The notes under the pieces were generated by a model that had not been told where the DNA came from, made no database searches, and was given only the letters and a program-made list of their open reading frames with translations. A stretch of 64,000 bases of DNA from positions 1-64,000 of the forward strand of contig CAKOYB010000004.1 of NCBI GenBank assembly GCA_934130435.1. The letters run 5' to 3'. Source of the DNA: an uncultured Clostridia bacterium (lineage in GTDB: Bacteria > Bacillota > Clostridia > TANB77 > CAG-508). Both the position numbers and the translations under genes were made by a program. Shown one piece after another: positions 1-9,229 of the stretch (positions within the stretch are counted from its first letter, which is position 1; each line of letters begins with the position of its first letter).

Positions 1-78
1 CGCGAATGACTAATTGATTTACTACATTTAAATTATAACAAATTAATATTAATATGTCAAAAATCACTACAAGCAAAG

Positions 79-120
79 AGGATGTCGGCATTTAAAAATG
101 TTGTCTGCATCCTTTTTACT
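79..120 (+). terminator. Rho-independent terminator at the left edge
   Basis: An inverted repeat (AGGATG...GGCATTT pairing with AATGTTGTC...GCATCCT) is followed on the plus strand by TTTTTACTTATTTTTTT. The T-tract lies on the plus side, so it most likely ends a plus-strand transcript entering from left of the window. It could also stop secA readthrough. Nothing else is recognisable in bases 1-246. Confidence 0.5.
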
Positions 121-246
121 TATTTTTTTAATTCTGCCCACATTATTTATACTATGTGGACAAGCCGTGAACAAATTGTCATCTGTAGACAAATTTATCG
201 TTTTTTCTATTTCTATCAATTCCTTATTTTATAAAGGCTTGTGAGG

Positions 247-2976
247 TTATTTACCACAACAGTTTTTGTACTTCTTACCACTTCCACAAGGGCATGGGTC
301 ATTTCTTCCAACTTTTGGTCCTTCATTTTTTACTGGTTCATGGTTTGTTGTTTCATTGTCTATTCCATTTATATTTTCTAGTGATGCATTTGTTATTTCA
401 ACTGTTTCTTTTCTTCTCATATCTCCAGATTTATGAATGTTTAATAATATTCTTACAACATCATTTTTGATATTGTCAATCATCTCATCAAACATGTCTG
501 AACCTTCAATTCTATATTGTACAACTGGATCTTTTTGTCCATATGCTCTTAATCCAATTCCATCTTTTAGTTCATCCATTGCATCTATGTGATTCATCCA
601 TTTTTCGTCTACAACTTTTAGCATTACAACTCTTTCAAGTTCTCTTATATCATTTTCTCCAATTTCTTTTTCTTTTTGCTCATATTTTTCTAATGCCTTT
701 TGTTGTAATTCTTCTATTAGTGCTTCTTCATCAAGTTCTGAAGAATTTAAACCATCTAGATTTTCTATTCCAAATGTATTTTTTATTTGAAGTTTAAGAG
801 CTTCAACATCAATGTTTTCGCCTTCTGCTACATTTGAATATGTTTTAACAGTATTTTCTGAAACAGCTTTTATCATGTTAGATATAACTTCTTTTAAACT
901 ATTTCCGTCTAAAACAGTTTTTCTTTGTGCATAAATTAGCTCTCTTTGTTGATTCATTACATCATCATATTGTAATACATTTTTACGAATACTAAAGTTC
1001 TTTCCTTCTACCTTCTTTTGTGCACTTTCTACTGCTTTAGATAAAAATCTATGTTGTATTGGCATGTCTTCATCAGCACCTAAAGTATTGTATAAGTTTG
1101 TAATCATGTCTCCACCAAAGATTTTCATAAGATCATCATCTAATCCTATATAGAATATAGATTCTCCTATGTCTCCTTGACGTCCACTACGCCCTCTTAA
1201 CTGGTTATCGATTCTTCTTGACTCATGTCTTTCTGTTCCTATTATTTTAAGTCCTCCAGCTTCAATAACCTTTTGTTTTTCTGTTTCTATTTGTTTATCA
1301 TATTTTTCTTTTAATTCATTAAACACTTTTCTAGCTTTTAGAATTTCTTCATCATCTGTTTCATTATGTGAATTTGCAGCTTCTATTAAGTAATCTGAAT
1401 ATTTATTTTTCTTCATTTCCTCTTTTGCTAAAAATTCACTATTTCCTCCAAGCATAATATCTGTACCACGACCAGCCATGTTTGTTGATATGGTAACTGC
1501 TCCATATTTACCTGCTTGTGCTACTATTGCAGCTTCTTTTTCGTGATATTTAGCATTTAATACTTCATGCTTAATTCCTTCTTTTTTTAGAATATTACTT
1601 AATTTTTCAGACTTTTCAACTGATACTGTACCAACTAATACTGGTTGCCCTTTTTTATGGCTTTCTTTTATATCTTCAACAACTGCTCTGAATTTTGCAT
1701 CTTCATTTTTGTATATAACATCATTTTTATCATTTCTTATCATAGGTTTGTTAGTTGGAATCTCAATAACATCTAAATTGTATATTTCTCCAAACTCATC
1801 TGCTTCTGTCATTGCTGTACCTGTCATTCCTGATAGCTTGTCGTACATTCTAAAATAGTTTTGGAATGTTATTGTAGCTAAAGTTTTAGATTCATCTACT
1901 ACTTTTACATTCTCTTTTGCTTCTATTGCCTGATGTAATCCATTATTATATCTTCTTCCATACATTATTCTTCCTGTGAATTCATCAACAATTAAAACTT
2001 CTCCATCTTTAACGATATAATCTATATCTTTTTTCATTACTCCATTTGCTCTTAAAGCTTGATTAATATGATGAACTAATTCAGAATTATCTAAATCATT
2101 TAGGTTTTCTACATTAAATTCTTGCTCTGCTTTCTTTGTTCCTTGCATTGTAAGTGATGCTGATTTTGCTTTTAAATCTATTATATAATCATACTTTTCA
2201 TTGTCTTCTGCTTGGTCTAGGTCTTTGCTATCTTCCTCAACAATTACCTTTGAAGATAGTTTCTTTACAAATTTATCTGCTCTTTTATATAATTCAGAAG
2301 ATTTAGCTCCTCTTCCAGAAATTATCAATGGTGTACGTGCTTCATCTATTAATATACTATCAATCTCATCAACTATTGCATAATTAAGTTCTCTTTGAAC
2401 TGCCTGTTGCTTGTATATAACCATGTTATCTCTTAAGTAGTCGAAACCAAATTCATTATTTGTTCCGTATGTAACATCTGCATTATATGCCTTTCTCTTT
2501 TCATCAGCTTCCATTCCACTTATACAAAGTCCAACAGTTAAGCCTAAAAATTTATATAATTTTCCCATCCATTCGCTATCTCTTTTAGCCAAATAGTCGT
2601 TTACTGTAACTACATGTACACCTTTTCCAGTTAATGCATTTAAATACACTGGCAATGTTGCAACTAAAGTTTTTCCTTCTCCAGTTTTCATCTCTGCAAT
2701 TCTTCCTTGGTGTAAAATAATTCCACCTATTAACTGTACATCAAAATGTCTCATTCCTAAAACTCTTTTTGATGCTTCTCTTGTTACTGCAAAAGCTTCT
2801 GGTAATATGCTATCTAGTGTTTCTCCATTTTTAATTCTTTCTTTAAATTCATTTGTCTTTTCTTTTAATTCTTTATCTGTTAATTTAGATATTTCAGGCT
2901 CTAAATCATTTATTTTTTTTACTATGGGCATAACCCTTTTTACTTCTTTTTCACTATAAGATTTAAATAATCCCAT
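247..2976 (-). CDS. secA: Preprotein translocase ATPase SecA
   Basis: SecA is the cytoplasmic ATPase that drives unfolded precursors through the SecYEG channel. The 909-residue product has the full architecture: Walker A MKTGEGKTLVA near residue 100, the DEID box with the downstream DEARTPLIISG stretch near residue 205, the second helicase half with STNMAGRGTDI and RGRSGRQGD, and a C-terminal zinc motif CPCGSGKKYKNCC that binds SecB or ribosomes in the family. The start chosen is ATG at 2976, because AGGAGGAC sits just upstream. A longer reading frame reaches 3039 but would overlap the likely promoter at 3011-3039. It appears to be transcribed alone. Confidence 0.98.
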   Translation of the reverse strand: MGLFKSYSEKEVKRVMPIVKKINDLEPEISKLTDKELKEKTNEFKERIKNGETLDSILPEAFAVTREASKRVLGMRHFDVQLIGGIILHQGRIAEMKTGEGKTLVATLPVYLNALTGKGVHVVTVNDYLAKRDSEWMGKLYKFLGLTVGLCISGMEADEKRKAYNADVTYGTNNEFGFDYLRDNMVIYKQQAVQRELNYAIVDEIDSILIDEARTPLIISGRGAKSSELYKRADKFVKKLSSKVIVEEDSKDLDQAEDNEKYDYIIDLKAKSASLTMQGTKKAEQEFNVENLNDLDNSELVHHINQALRANGVMKKDIDYIVKDGEVLIVDEFTGRIMYGRRYNNGLHQAIEAKENVKVVDESKTLATITFQNYFRMYDKLSGMTGTAMTEADEFGEIYNLDVIEIPTNKPMIRNDKNDVIYKNEDAKFRAVVEDIKESHKKGQPVLVGTVSVEKSEKLSNILKKEGIKHEVLNAKYHEKEAAIVAQAGKYGAVTISTNMAGRGTDIMLGGNSEFLAKEEMKKNKYSDYLIEAANSHNETDDEEILKARKVFNELKEKYDKQIETEKQKVIEAGGLKIIGTERHESRRIDNQLRGRSGRQGDIGESIFYIGLDDDLMKIFGGDMITNLYNTLGADEDMPIQHRFLSKAVESAQKKVEGKNFSIRKNVLQYDDVMNQQRELIYAQRKTVLDGNSLKEVISNMIKAVSENTVKTYSNVAEGENIDVEALKLQIKNTFGIENLDGLNSSELDEEALIEELQQKALEKYEQKEKEIGENDIRELERVVMLKVVDEKWMNHIDAMDELKDGIGLRAYGQKDPVVQYRIEGSDMFDEMIDNIKNDVVRILLNIHKSGDMRRKETVEITNASLENINGIDNETTNHEPVKNEGPKVGRNDPCPCGSGKKYKNCCGK

Positions 2977-3010
2977 TCTTGTCCTCCTAAAAATTATATA
3001 TAACAAATGT

Positions 3011-3039
3011 ACTATATCACTTTTATGTATATTTAGCAA
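3011..3039 (-). promoter_or_regulatory. Sigma-A promoter of secA
   Basis: On the minus strand TTGCTA (3034-3039) and TATAGT (3011-3016) are separated by 17 bases. The pair lies 35-63 bases upstream of the secA start codon at 2976, leaving a short leader with a strong Shine-Dalgarno. Confidence 0.6.
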
Positions 3040-3160
3040 GAAAATTTTAGGAAATATTTATTAAAGTGTTACACTTTATTAGTAAAATAACAGATATATA
3101 TTTATATTTACAATAGATTAAAACTTTATTTATTTTCAAACAAAACTAGAGAATTTTTTT

Positions 3161-3195
3161 ATATAATAAAAAGGACATCCTATTGGATATCCTTT
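3161..3195 (-). terminator. Terminator of the HU gene
   Basis: On the minus strand AAAGGATATCC and GGATGTCCTTT form an 11-bp stem (one G-U pair) around a four-base loop, followed by a T-rich stretch. It lies 27 bases after the HU stop codon. Confidence 0.75.
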
Positions 3196-3221
3196 AATGA
3201 ATTCATTTTTATATAATAAAA

Positions 3222-3500
3222 TTATTTTTTATTAACTAAATCTTTTAAAGCTTTTCCAGCTTTGAATACTGGAGCTGTTGATGCTGGTATTTTGATTTCT
3301 TCTTTAGTTCTTGGGTTTCTTCCTTTTCTAGCAGCTCTTTTTCTTGTTTCGAAAGAACCAAAACCAACTAATTGTACTTTTTCTCCTTTTGCTAATGCTG
3401 CAGTAACAACATCTATAAATGCGTTTAATGTTGCTTCTGAATTTTTCTTTGTGTCTCCTGTTTTTGCAGACATAGCTGCTACTAAATCAGATTTGTTCAT
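3222..3500 (-). CDS. hup: HU-family DNA-binding protein
   Basis: This is a histone-like nucleoid protein of 92 residues, the normal HU length. It starts MNKSDLVAAMSAKTG and carries the family signature VGFGSFETRKRAARKGRNP (about residues 45-63), which forms the base of the DNA-binding arm, followed by P-A-S-T-A-P-V-F-K-A-G-K near the C-terminus. HU bends DNA nonspecifically as a homodimer. AGGAGGT lies seven bases before the ATG. It is monocistronic, between its own terminator and the flippase gene upstream. Confidence 0.96.
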   Translation of the reverse strand: MNKSDLVAAMSAKTGDTKKNSEATLNAFIDVVTAALAKGEKVQLVGFGSFETRKRAARKGRNPRTKEEIKIPASTAPVFKAGKALKDLVNKK

Positions 3501-3662
3501 TTAAATTACCTCCTAAAAGTTTATATGTAGAAGTGCTGTATATCTTCCACTACTAGCATTATTCGTCAAAATAAATTAAAATCCTTCTTTTTTTATCACT
3601 TTTTTTCTTTAAACCATTATTAGAGTAAGATTATGGGCAATCCAACTCTTTTTTTGTTATTT

Positions 3663-5303
3663 TTAAATATTCTCTTTCTCATATATACCAAGCTTTTCAA
3701 GGATTTTTACTGCTTTGGTACCATATGGAATCATTCTTACTTCTTCCTTATCTAATATTTTTAATATTATTACCAATATCACATATATTATAACAGCAAA
3801 TGCTAATGAAATTATAGTTGCAATTTTCTTTAATGCTATATATTTTACTAATAATGTATATACAAAATATGAACATACGCACATTCCTACTGTAGCTATT
3901 ATTGGTTTTAAAATAAATTTATTAAAATTCAACTGTAATTTTATTGTTTTTCTTAATACTATAAAACTTAAAAGAAATGCCAAAAAGTTATTTACAACAG
4001 ATGCTATAGCTGCACCATTTACTCCAAATTTTGGGTTTGGAACCAATATAATATTTAATATTAGCTTAACCATAACTCCAATAAAAGATGTAATTGCTGG
4101 TACCTTTATTTTTCCTAATCCCTGTAGTGCTCCATTAGTTGTTTGCATTAGTACTGCAAATATTATTGTCCAAGAAAAAATTTGAAGTAAAAATGCTCCC
4201 TCTGTTGCATTTGGAAATAGTAAGTTAATTATAGGCTCTGCAAATACAATCATTCCCAATGTGCAAGGTAAGCCTAATAGCATGGTAATTAATAACGAGA
4301 ATGAAATTCTCTTTCCAGCTGTTCTAGTATCATTTTTTGTAATCAATGTAGAAACAGATGGAACTAGAGCTGTTGCAAATGCAATATTAAATGACAAAGG
4401 TAATGTTGCTAGTGTATCAACTTTACCAGATAGTATTCCATATTGTGCTTTTGCTTGTTGTTCTGGCAAAAACTTTTTAAGTCCCCTAACAACTGTAACA
4501 ATGTCAACTATTTTAGATAGTGTTGACATTATAGCACTTAATGTAATTGGAATAGAAACAAATAATATTCTCTTTACAATGTTTTTTACTCTATCTTTTT
4601 TATAGTTTTTAGATGATACTATTTTAGGTAGTATTACTTGTTTAAAACTTCTATAATACATTAATATGTATAAAAAGCTAAGAATTACAGATAATGTTGT
4701 TGCTAAGTTTGCTCCAGCAGCCATGAGCGCTGTATTTAAGTTAGAGGTTATTCCTATAATTTCTACAGCTGATATTGTTATTACAGTTTTAAAAACTTGT
4801 TCTAATGATTGTGATCTTGCCGTTACAGATACTTTATCCAATCCATTAAAATATCCCCTAAGTACTGATGCTATTGTTACAAAAGTTATAGATGGAGATA
4901 ATAATTTTAGTGATAATTCAGCTTCTGTAACTTCTATCATGTTGGAAATTGCATTTGCACCAAAGAAAAGAATTAATGTTCCAACAAATCCTATTAGTCC
5001 AAAAGTTACTAGTGATATTCTAAATATTCTATGAGCACCCTTATAATCTTCTAATGCTACTTTTTCAGATATTATCTTTGCAATTGCATTTGGAACTCCA
5101 ATAGAAGAAATGGTTAGAAGCATTGCATAAATTTGGTATCCGCTTCCATATATACCATTTCCAATATCTCCGAAGCCTTCTTTATTAGTTAGAAATATTT
5201 TAGAAATTAGCCCTAAAAGTTTTATTAGTACTTGTGATAACATAAGTACTAATACTCCCTTCATAAAACCATCTTTTCTTTCAAGTTTTTTTGTTTTATC
5301 CAT
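3663..5303 (-). CDS. MurJ/SpoVB-type polysaccharide flippase (MOP superfamily)
   Basis: A 546-residue integral membrane protein with about 14 hydrophobic segments, of the polysaccharide-transporter family that includes Bacillus YtgP/MurJ and SpoVB. These proteins flip lipid-linked cell-wall precursors across the membrane. N-terminal features include VLMLSQVLIKLLGLISKIFLTN and GNGIYGSGYQIYAMLL, with the conserved GVPNAIAKIISEK loop near residue 65. The length matches YtgP (about 544). It starts after GGAG and lies just downstream of galE, at the end of the cell-wall gene block. It could carry lipid II, teichoic-acid precursors or a spore-cortex precursor. The sequence does not decide which. 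Confidence 0.85.
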   Translation of the reverse strand: MDKTKKLERKDGFMKGVLVLMLSQVLIKLLGLISKIFLTNKEGFGDIGNGIYGSGYQIYAMLLTISSIGVPNAIAKIISEKVALEDYKGAHRIFRISLVTFGLIGFVGTLILFFGANAISNMIEVTEAELSLKLLSPSITFVTIASVLRGYFNGLDKVSVTARSQSLEQVFKTVITISAVEIIGITSNLNTALMAAGANLATTLSVILSFLYILMYYRSFKQVILPKIVSSKNYKKDRVKNIVKRILFVSIPITLSAIMSTLSKIVDIVTVVRGLKKFLPEQQAKAQYGILSGKVDTLATLPLSFNIAFATALVPSVSTLITKNDTRTAGKRISFSLLITMLLGLPCTLGMIVFAEPIINLLFPNATEGAFLLQIFSWTIIFAVLMQTTNGALQGLGKIKVPAITSFIGVMVKLILNIILVPNPKFGVNGAAIASVVNNFLAFLLSFIVLRKTIKLQLNFNKFILKPIIATVGMCVCSYFVYTLLVKYIALKKIATIISLAFAVIIYVILVIILKILDKEEVRMIPYGTKAVKILEKLGIYEKENI

Positions 5304-5331
5304 TTAAATTCTCCAAATATCATTAACTTTT

Positions 5332-6348
5332 TTATTTTTGTTCGCAGTTATAACATGTCTTAGTATAATTCCAAGAATCTTTGCACATTTGTACTAAGTC
5401 TTTTTCAGCTACCCAGTTAAGTTCTTCTTTAGCTTTTTGTGTATCTGCATAGCATTCTGCAATATCTCCTGGTCTTCTTGGAGCAATTTCGTACTTAACT
5501 TTAATATTATTTGCTTTTTCGAATGCATTTACAATTTCTATAACTGAATAACCTTTTCCTGTACCCAAGTTATATGCTTCAACTTTTCCATTCATTTCTC
5601 TAATTTTAATTAATGCTTTTAAATGTCCTTTGGCTAGGTCAACAACATGTATATAATCTCTTACACCTGTTCCATCTTTTGTTTCATAATCATTTCCAAA
5701 TACATTTAAATGATCTAATTTTCCAACTGCAACTTGATTTATATATGGCATTAAATTATTTGGTATTCCATTTGGTTCTTCTCCAATTAATCCACTTTCA
5801 TGTGCTCCAATAGGATTAAAATATCTTAATAAAATTGCATTAAACTCTTTATCTGCAATGCTTACATCTTTTAGTATTTGCTCTATCATTAGTTTAGTGC
5901 TTCCATATGGATTTGTTGTTGATAATGGAAAATCTTCTCTTATTGGAACACTTTTAGGTTTTCCATATACAGTTGCTGATGAACTAAATACAAAGTTTTT
6001 ACAGTTATGTTCTTTCATTACTTCTAATAGTATTAATGTACCTGTTATATTATTATGATAATACTTGATAGGTTTTAAAACAGATTCTCCTACTGCCTTT
6101 AATCCTGCAAAATGTATTACTTCTTTTATATCATTTTCTTCAAAAATCTTGTTTATGTTATTCTTATCTAATAAATCTGCCTCATAAAATTTGAAATCTT
6201 TATTTGTTATTTTTTTAATTTTCTCAATAGCATCTGGTTTGCTATTTATAAAATTATCTACTACAACAATTTCCTCTCCTGCATTTAATAATTCAACACA
6301 TGTATGGCTTCCAATATAACCTGCTCCACCTGTTACTAAAATACTCAT
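5332..6348 (-). CDS. galE: UDP-glucose 4-epimerase
   Basis: GalE interconverts UDP-glucose and UDP-galactose. The 338-residue protein has the NAD-binding TGGAGYIGSH at residues 6-15 and the YGSTK catalytic Tyr/Lys motif near residues 148-152, with SSSATVYG upstream. It also has the RYFNPIGAH segment and a C-terminal RRPGDIAECYADTQKA typical of GalE. AGGAGG precedes the start. It is next to a UDP-sugar pyrophosphorylase (gap about 20 bases), so together they could supply UDP-galactose or UDP-GalNAc for wall polymers. Confidence 0.95.
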   Translation of the reverse strand: MSILVTGGAGYIGSHTCVELLNAGEEIVVVDNFINSKPDAIEKIKKITNKDFKFYEADLLDKNNINKIFEENDIKEVIHFAGLKAVGESVLKPIKYYHNNITGTLILLEVMKEHNCKNFVFSSSATVYGKPKSVPIREDFPLSTTNPYGSTKLMIEQILKDVSIADKEFNAILLRYFNPIGAHESGLIGEEPNGIPNNLMPYINQVAVGKLDHLNVFGNDYETKDGTGVRDYIHVVDLAKGHLKALIKIREMNGKVEAYNLGTGKGYSVIEIVNAFEKANNIKVKYEIAPRRPGDIAECYADTQKAKEELNWVAEKDLVQMCKDSWNYTKTCYNCEQK

Positions 6349-6368
6349 TTGTTCCTCCTAAAAATAAA

Positions 6369-7622
6369 TTATTTATTATGTTGTTTGGCATTAAATTCAT
6401 TATATAGCTTAATTGCTGTTTCTGGGCTATCTACCCCTGAAGCATTTTTTACTGGTGCAAAATCTGCTTCTCTTTCTCCTCTTAAAATAGCTATATCATC
6501 AAAATATGTCCAAGCATCAAATATAAATTTCTCAAACTTATATACATTTGGTTTTTCTGGTTTTACAATAACGTTTTCATCATTTATATAATCAGACTTT
6601 TTAAATGCTATATGATATGGCATTTTTTTATTTGCAAGTTTTTTTAACGCTTTAATGCTAAACAAATTACACATTATATGTGATTCACCAAATTTAAGCT
6701 CTCCATCTTCATTTTTCATATTTTTTAGATCATCTGACATTTCTGAATACTCAATAACTTTAATTTTTTTGTCTTGTTTACAAATTACTCCAACTTTTTC
6801 GTCTGGCGAATTTTTTATTATTGATTTTGTTGCAATTTCAACATTAGATTTAATAGCCAGACCAACTAATATAGGATCTGCTATATTTAATAGTATGTTA
6901 TCTATTGATCCAATAAAAATCCATTTTATATTTCTTTTTTCTAAATCTGCTATTATTCCACTTTCACTCATTGAATTAAATATTCCGCCATTTCCGTCTG
7001 CTGCTTCTTTAATTCTTTTCTTGCCACTAATAATTAGTTTTCCCTGGGTTGTTATTAATGGCAGGTTTCCTTGTTTAAAAAACATTACATTTTCTTTTGG
7101 ATAATTAAAATATCTATTCTTTTCAAAAAACTCTATAATCTTATCATTATTTTCTGAGCTAGTCATTATGTACCAAGGAATAGTAACATTATACTTGTTG
7201 TTAGCTTTTATAAGATTTTCAGCTAGGATCTCAAAAAGATATTTAGGTCTAGGCTCTATATCTATTTGATATGTTCCCTTTGGTCCATCAAAACCTAGTC
7301 TTGTTCCTTGTCCTCCAGACATTGTTACCAATGCATACTCATTTTTTTTCAGTACTTCTTCACCAAGTTCTTGGTATTCTTCTAGCTGTTCACTTGTTAA
7401 TTTATTTTTATTTATAGAAACTATTGGCTCTATGCCTTCTCCATTTTCCTTTTTCTTTTTGCTAAGACTTTTATATAATTCGTCTATAGCCATAAAATCT
7501 AGTTGATCTATTTGTTGACTAATTCCTTGTTTATCATTTTCTTCAAAATTTTCTATAATCTTTAATAATTGCTCTTGATTATAATTTTTTAATTTATCTA
7601 TCATTTTTTTATAGTTATCCAT
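6369..7622 (-). CDS. UDP-sugar pyrophosphorylase (UDPGP/UAP1 family)
   Basis: A 417-residue member of the eukaryote-like UDPGP family, which makes UDP-sugars from UTP and a hexose-1-phosphate. The nucleotide-binding loop reads VTMSGGQGTRLGFDGPKG (about residues 98-115), followed by PKYLFEILAE. A uridine-contact region FKQGNLPLI and the EYSEMSD motif (about residue 270) match the UAP1/AGX clade that acts on GlcNAc-1-P or Glc-1-P. The N-terminus (DKLKNYNQEQLLKII) is the helical extension usual in that clade. The family is unrelated to the bacterial GalU and GlmU enzymes. It sits between galE and tagH, which points to precursor supply for a wall polymer. The exact sugar is not decided. Confidence 0.85.
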   Translation of the reverse strand: MDNYKKMIDKLKNYNQEQLLKIIENFEENDKQGISQQIDQLDFMAIDELYKSLSKKKKENGEGIEPIVSINKNKLTSEQLEEYQELGEEVLKKNEYALVTMSGGQGTRLGFDGPKGTYQIDIEPRPKYLFEILAENLIKANNKYNVTIPWYIMTSSENNDKIIEFFEKNRYFNYPKENVMFFKQGNLPLITTQGKLIISGKKRIKEAADGNGGIFNSMSESGIIADLEKRNIKWIFIGSIDNILLNIADPILVGLAIKSNVEIATKSIIKNSPDEKVGVICKQDKKIKVIEYSEMSDDLKNMKNEDGELKFGESHIMCNLFSIKALKKLANKKMPYHIAFKKSDYINDENVIVKPEKPNVYKFEKFIFDAWTYFDDIAILRGEREADFAPVKNASGVDSPETAIKLYNEFNAKQHNK

Positions 7623-7650
7623 TATAATGCAATCCCTTCATTTTTTTGAT

Positions 7651-8382
7651 TTATCCCTTTATTGAATCATTATATATCTGTATTGCTTCGTCTATATCTC
7701 CATCAAATACTAATTTTCCAAGTTTCATTACCATCCCTCTTTTGCAAAAGTCCTTTGCTGTTCTGGTTGCATGTGTAACATATAGCAATGTAACATTCTC
7801 CTGTGAAATTAATTCGTCTATCTTCCTTATGCATTTTCTTCTAAATTCCTCGTCTCCAACACTTAGTGCTTCATCAACAATCAAAATTTCTGGTTTTATA
7901 TTAACATTGATTGAAAATCCTAATCTTGCTTTCATTCCACTAGAATAAGTTCTTACAGGTTGGTCAATATACTCCTCTAATTGTGCAAAGTCTATTATTG
8001 TTTTTTCTAGTTCAGATATTTCATTAGTAGTTAATCCTAATAGCTGTCCTTTTAAGTAAATGTTTTCTCTTCCAGTAAATTCTGGATCGAATCCAGATGT
8101 TAGTTCTAAAAGCGCACTTACTCTTCCATTTACTTCAATACTTCCATCAGTTGGAAATGCAACCTCTGTAATCATTTTTAATATTGTAGATTTTCCTGCA
8201 CCATTCTTTCCAAATAGTGCAACTGAGTCTCCTCTTGCAATTTTAAATGAAACATTGTCTACTGCCCTTTTCTCTTTATAAGGTGTTTTTTTTAAGAATA
8301 TTGCTTTAAATCTTTGCTTATCATTTTTATACAGTTTATATATTTTACTAACTTTTTTAAATTCTATTACTGTTTCACTCAT
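7651..8382 (-). CDS. tagH: Teichoic acid export ABC transporter ATPase (TagH-like)
   Basis: A 243-residue ATPase of the polysaccharide-exporting ABC family. Walker A is GKNGAGKSTILKMI (about residues 58-71), the signature is YSSGMKARLGFSI, and Walker B is PEILIVDEALSVGD. The N-terminal FKKVSKIYKLYKNDKQRFK and the motif FDPEFTGRENIYLKGQLLG are typical of TagH/RfbB-type exporters of undecaprenyl-linked polymers. It lacks the long C-terminal extension of Bacillus subtilis TagH. It is paired with the permease immediately upstream (gap 21 bases). Confidence 0.93.
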   Translation of the reverse strand: MSETVIEFKKVSKIYKLYKNDKQRFKAIFLKKTPYKEKRAVDNVSFKIARGDSVALFGKNGAGKSTILKMITEVAFPTDGSIEVNGRVSALLELTSGFDPEFTGRENIYLKGQLLGLTTNEISELEKTIIDFAQLEEYIDQPVRTYSSGMKARLGFSINVNIKPEILIVDEALSVGDEEFRRKCIRKIDELISQENVTLLYVTHATRTAKDFCKRGMVMKLGKLVFDGDIDEAIQIYNDSIKG

Positions 8383-8403
8383 TTTTTTCTCCTTAAAATT
8401 TAA

Positions 8404-9210
8404 TTATAAAACATCTGGAATGTCTTTTCTTAATTTCTTATATATTCTTATTGCTAATATCAGCATAATTACTGTTATTATTGCAAAATATAATAATCTC
8501 TTAGGCTGTTGCCAAAACCAGATTTTATTAATAAAACAATTCCTATATCCATTTATTAAATATGTTATTGGGTTTATTCTTAGTATCTTCTTTATCACAG
8601 TACTTTTTACTGTATCTGGATTCCACAATATTCCTGATAGCCAAAATATTGCTGTAATAAATGCTTTTACAAGATTAGCATAATCTTTACTTATAGCTGC
8701 AAGTGGTGCTGAAAATAGTCCCCAAATATTAAAGAATATAAAAGTTAATAACATATAGAATGGAAGCTGTAATAGATAAATGTCTGGTACATATCCAAAT
8801 AGTCTAAATATAATTATTGTTATATAAATAAGCATTAGGTGTATCATAAACTTTGAAATGTTTACAAACGTTGGTATTGTTGAAACTGGAAATTTCATTT
8901 TAGTTACCAAATATCCATATCTTCTAATACAGTCTGTTCCGCCTGTAATCATTTCACTCATATAGAACCATGGAATAACACCAGAAATCAACCATAAAAA
9001 GTATGGAAAACCATTAACTTCGCTACTTGCTCTTAGACCAATTGCAAATGCAAACCAATAAACAAATATAGTTACGGCTGGTTTTATTATTGCCCATGTC
9101 CACCCTAATGCTGCACCTCTATATGTTTTGACTAAATCTGCTTTTGCTAATTTTCCTATTTGATTTCTATATTCGATATGTTCTTTTATTATTTTAAATA
9201 GCATTTTCAT
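8404..9210 (-). CDS. tagG: Teichoic acid export ABC transporter permease (TagG-like)
   Basis: A 268-residue ABC-2 permease with six hydrophobic segments, partner of the adjacent ATPase. The N-terminal ADLVKTYRGAALGWTWAIIKPAVTIFVYWFAF is the hallmark of the TagG/KpsM/Wzm family. Together the two would move an undecaprenyl-linked polymer such as wall teichoic acid from cytoplasm to cell surface. The ribosome binding site is GAGGAAG. The downstream gene follows directly and the upstream gene is a TagF-type polymerase, matching function by context. Confidence 0.93.
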   Translation of the reverse strand: MKMLFKIIKEHIEYRNQIGKLAKADLVKTYRGAALGWTWAIIKPAVTIFVYWFAFAIGLRASSEVNGFPYFLWLISGVIPWFYMSEMITGGTDCIRRYGYLVTKMKFPVSTIPTFVNISKFMIHLMLIYITIIIFRLFGYVPDIYLLQLPFYMLLTFIFFNIWGLFSAPLAAISKDYANLVKAFITAIFWLSGILWNPDTVKSTVIKKILRINPITYLINGYRNCFINKIWFWQQPKRLLYFAIITVIMLILAIRIYKKLRKDIPDVL

Positions 9211-9229
9211 AAATCTTCCTCTTTTATTT

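Noticed and set aside
3715..4185. Plus-strand open frame of 156 codons opposite the flippase
   Set aside because: It is an antisense shadow of a strongly supported membrane protein, with no ribosome binding site or family signature. The same holds for the other long plus-strand frames opposite pheT, pfkA, pilT and others.
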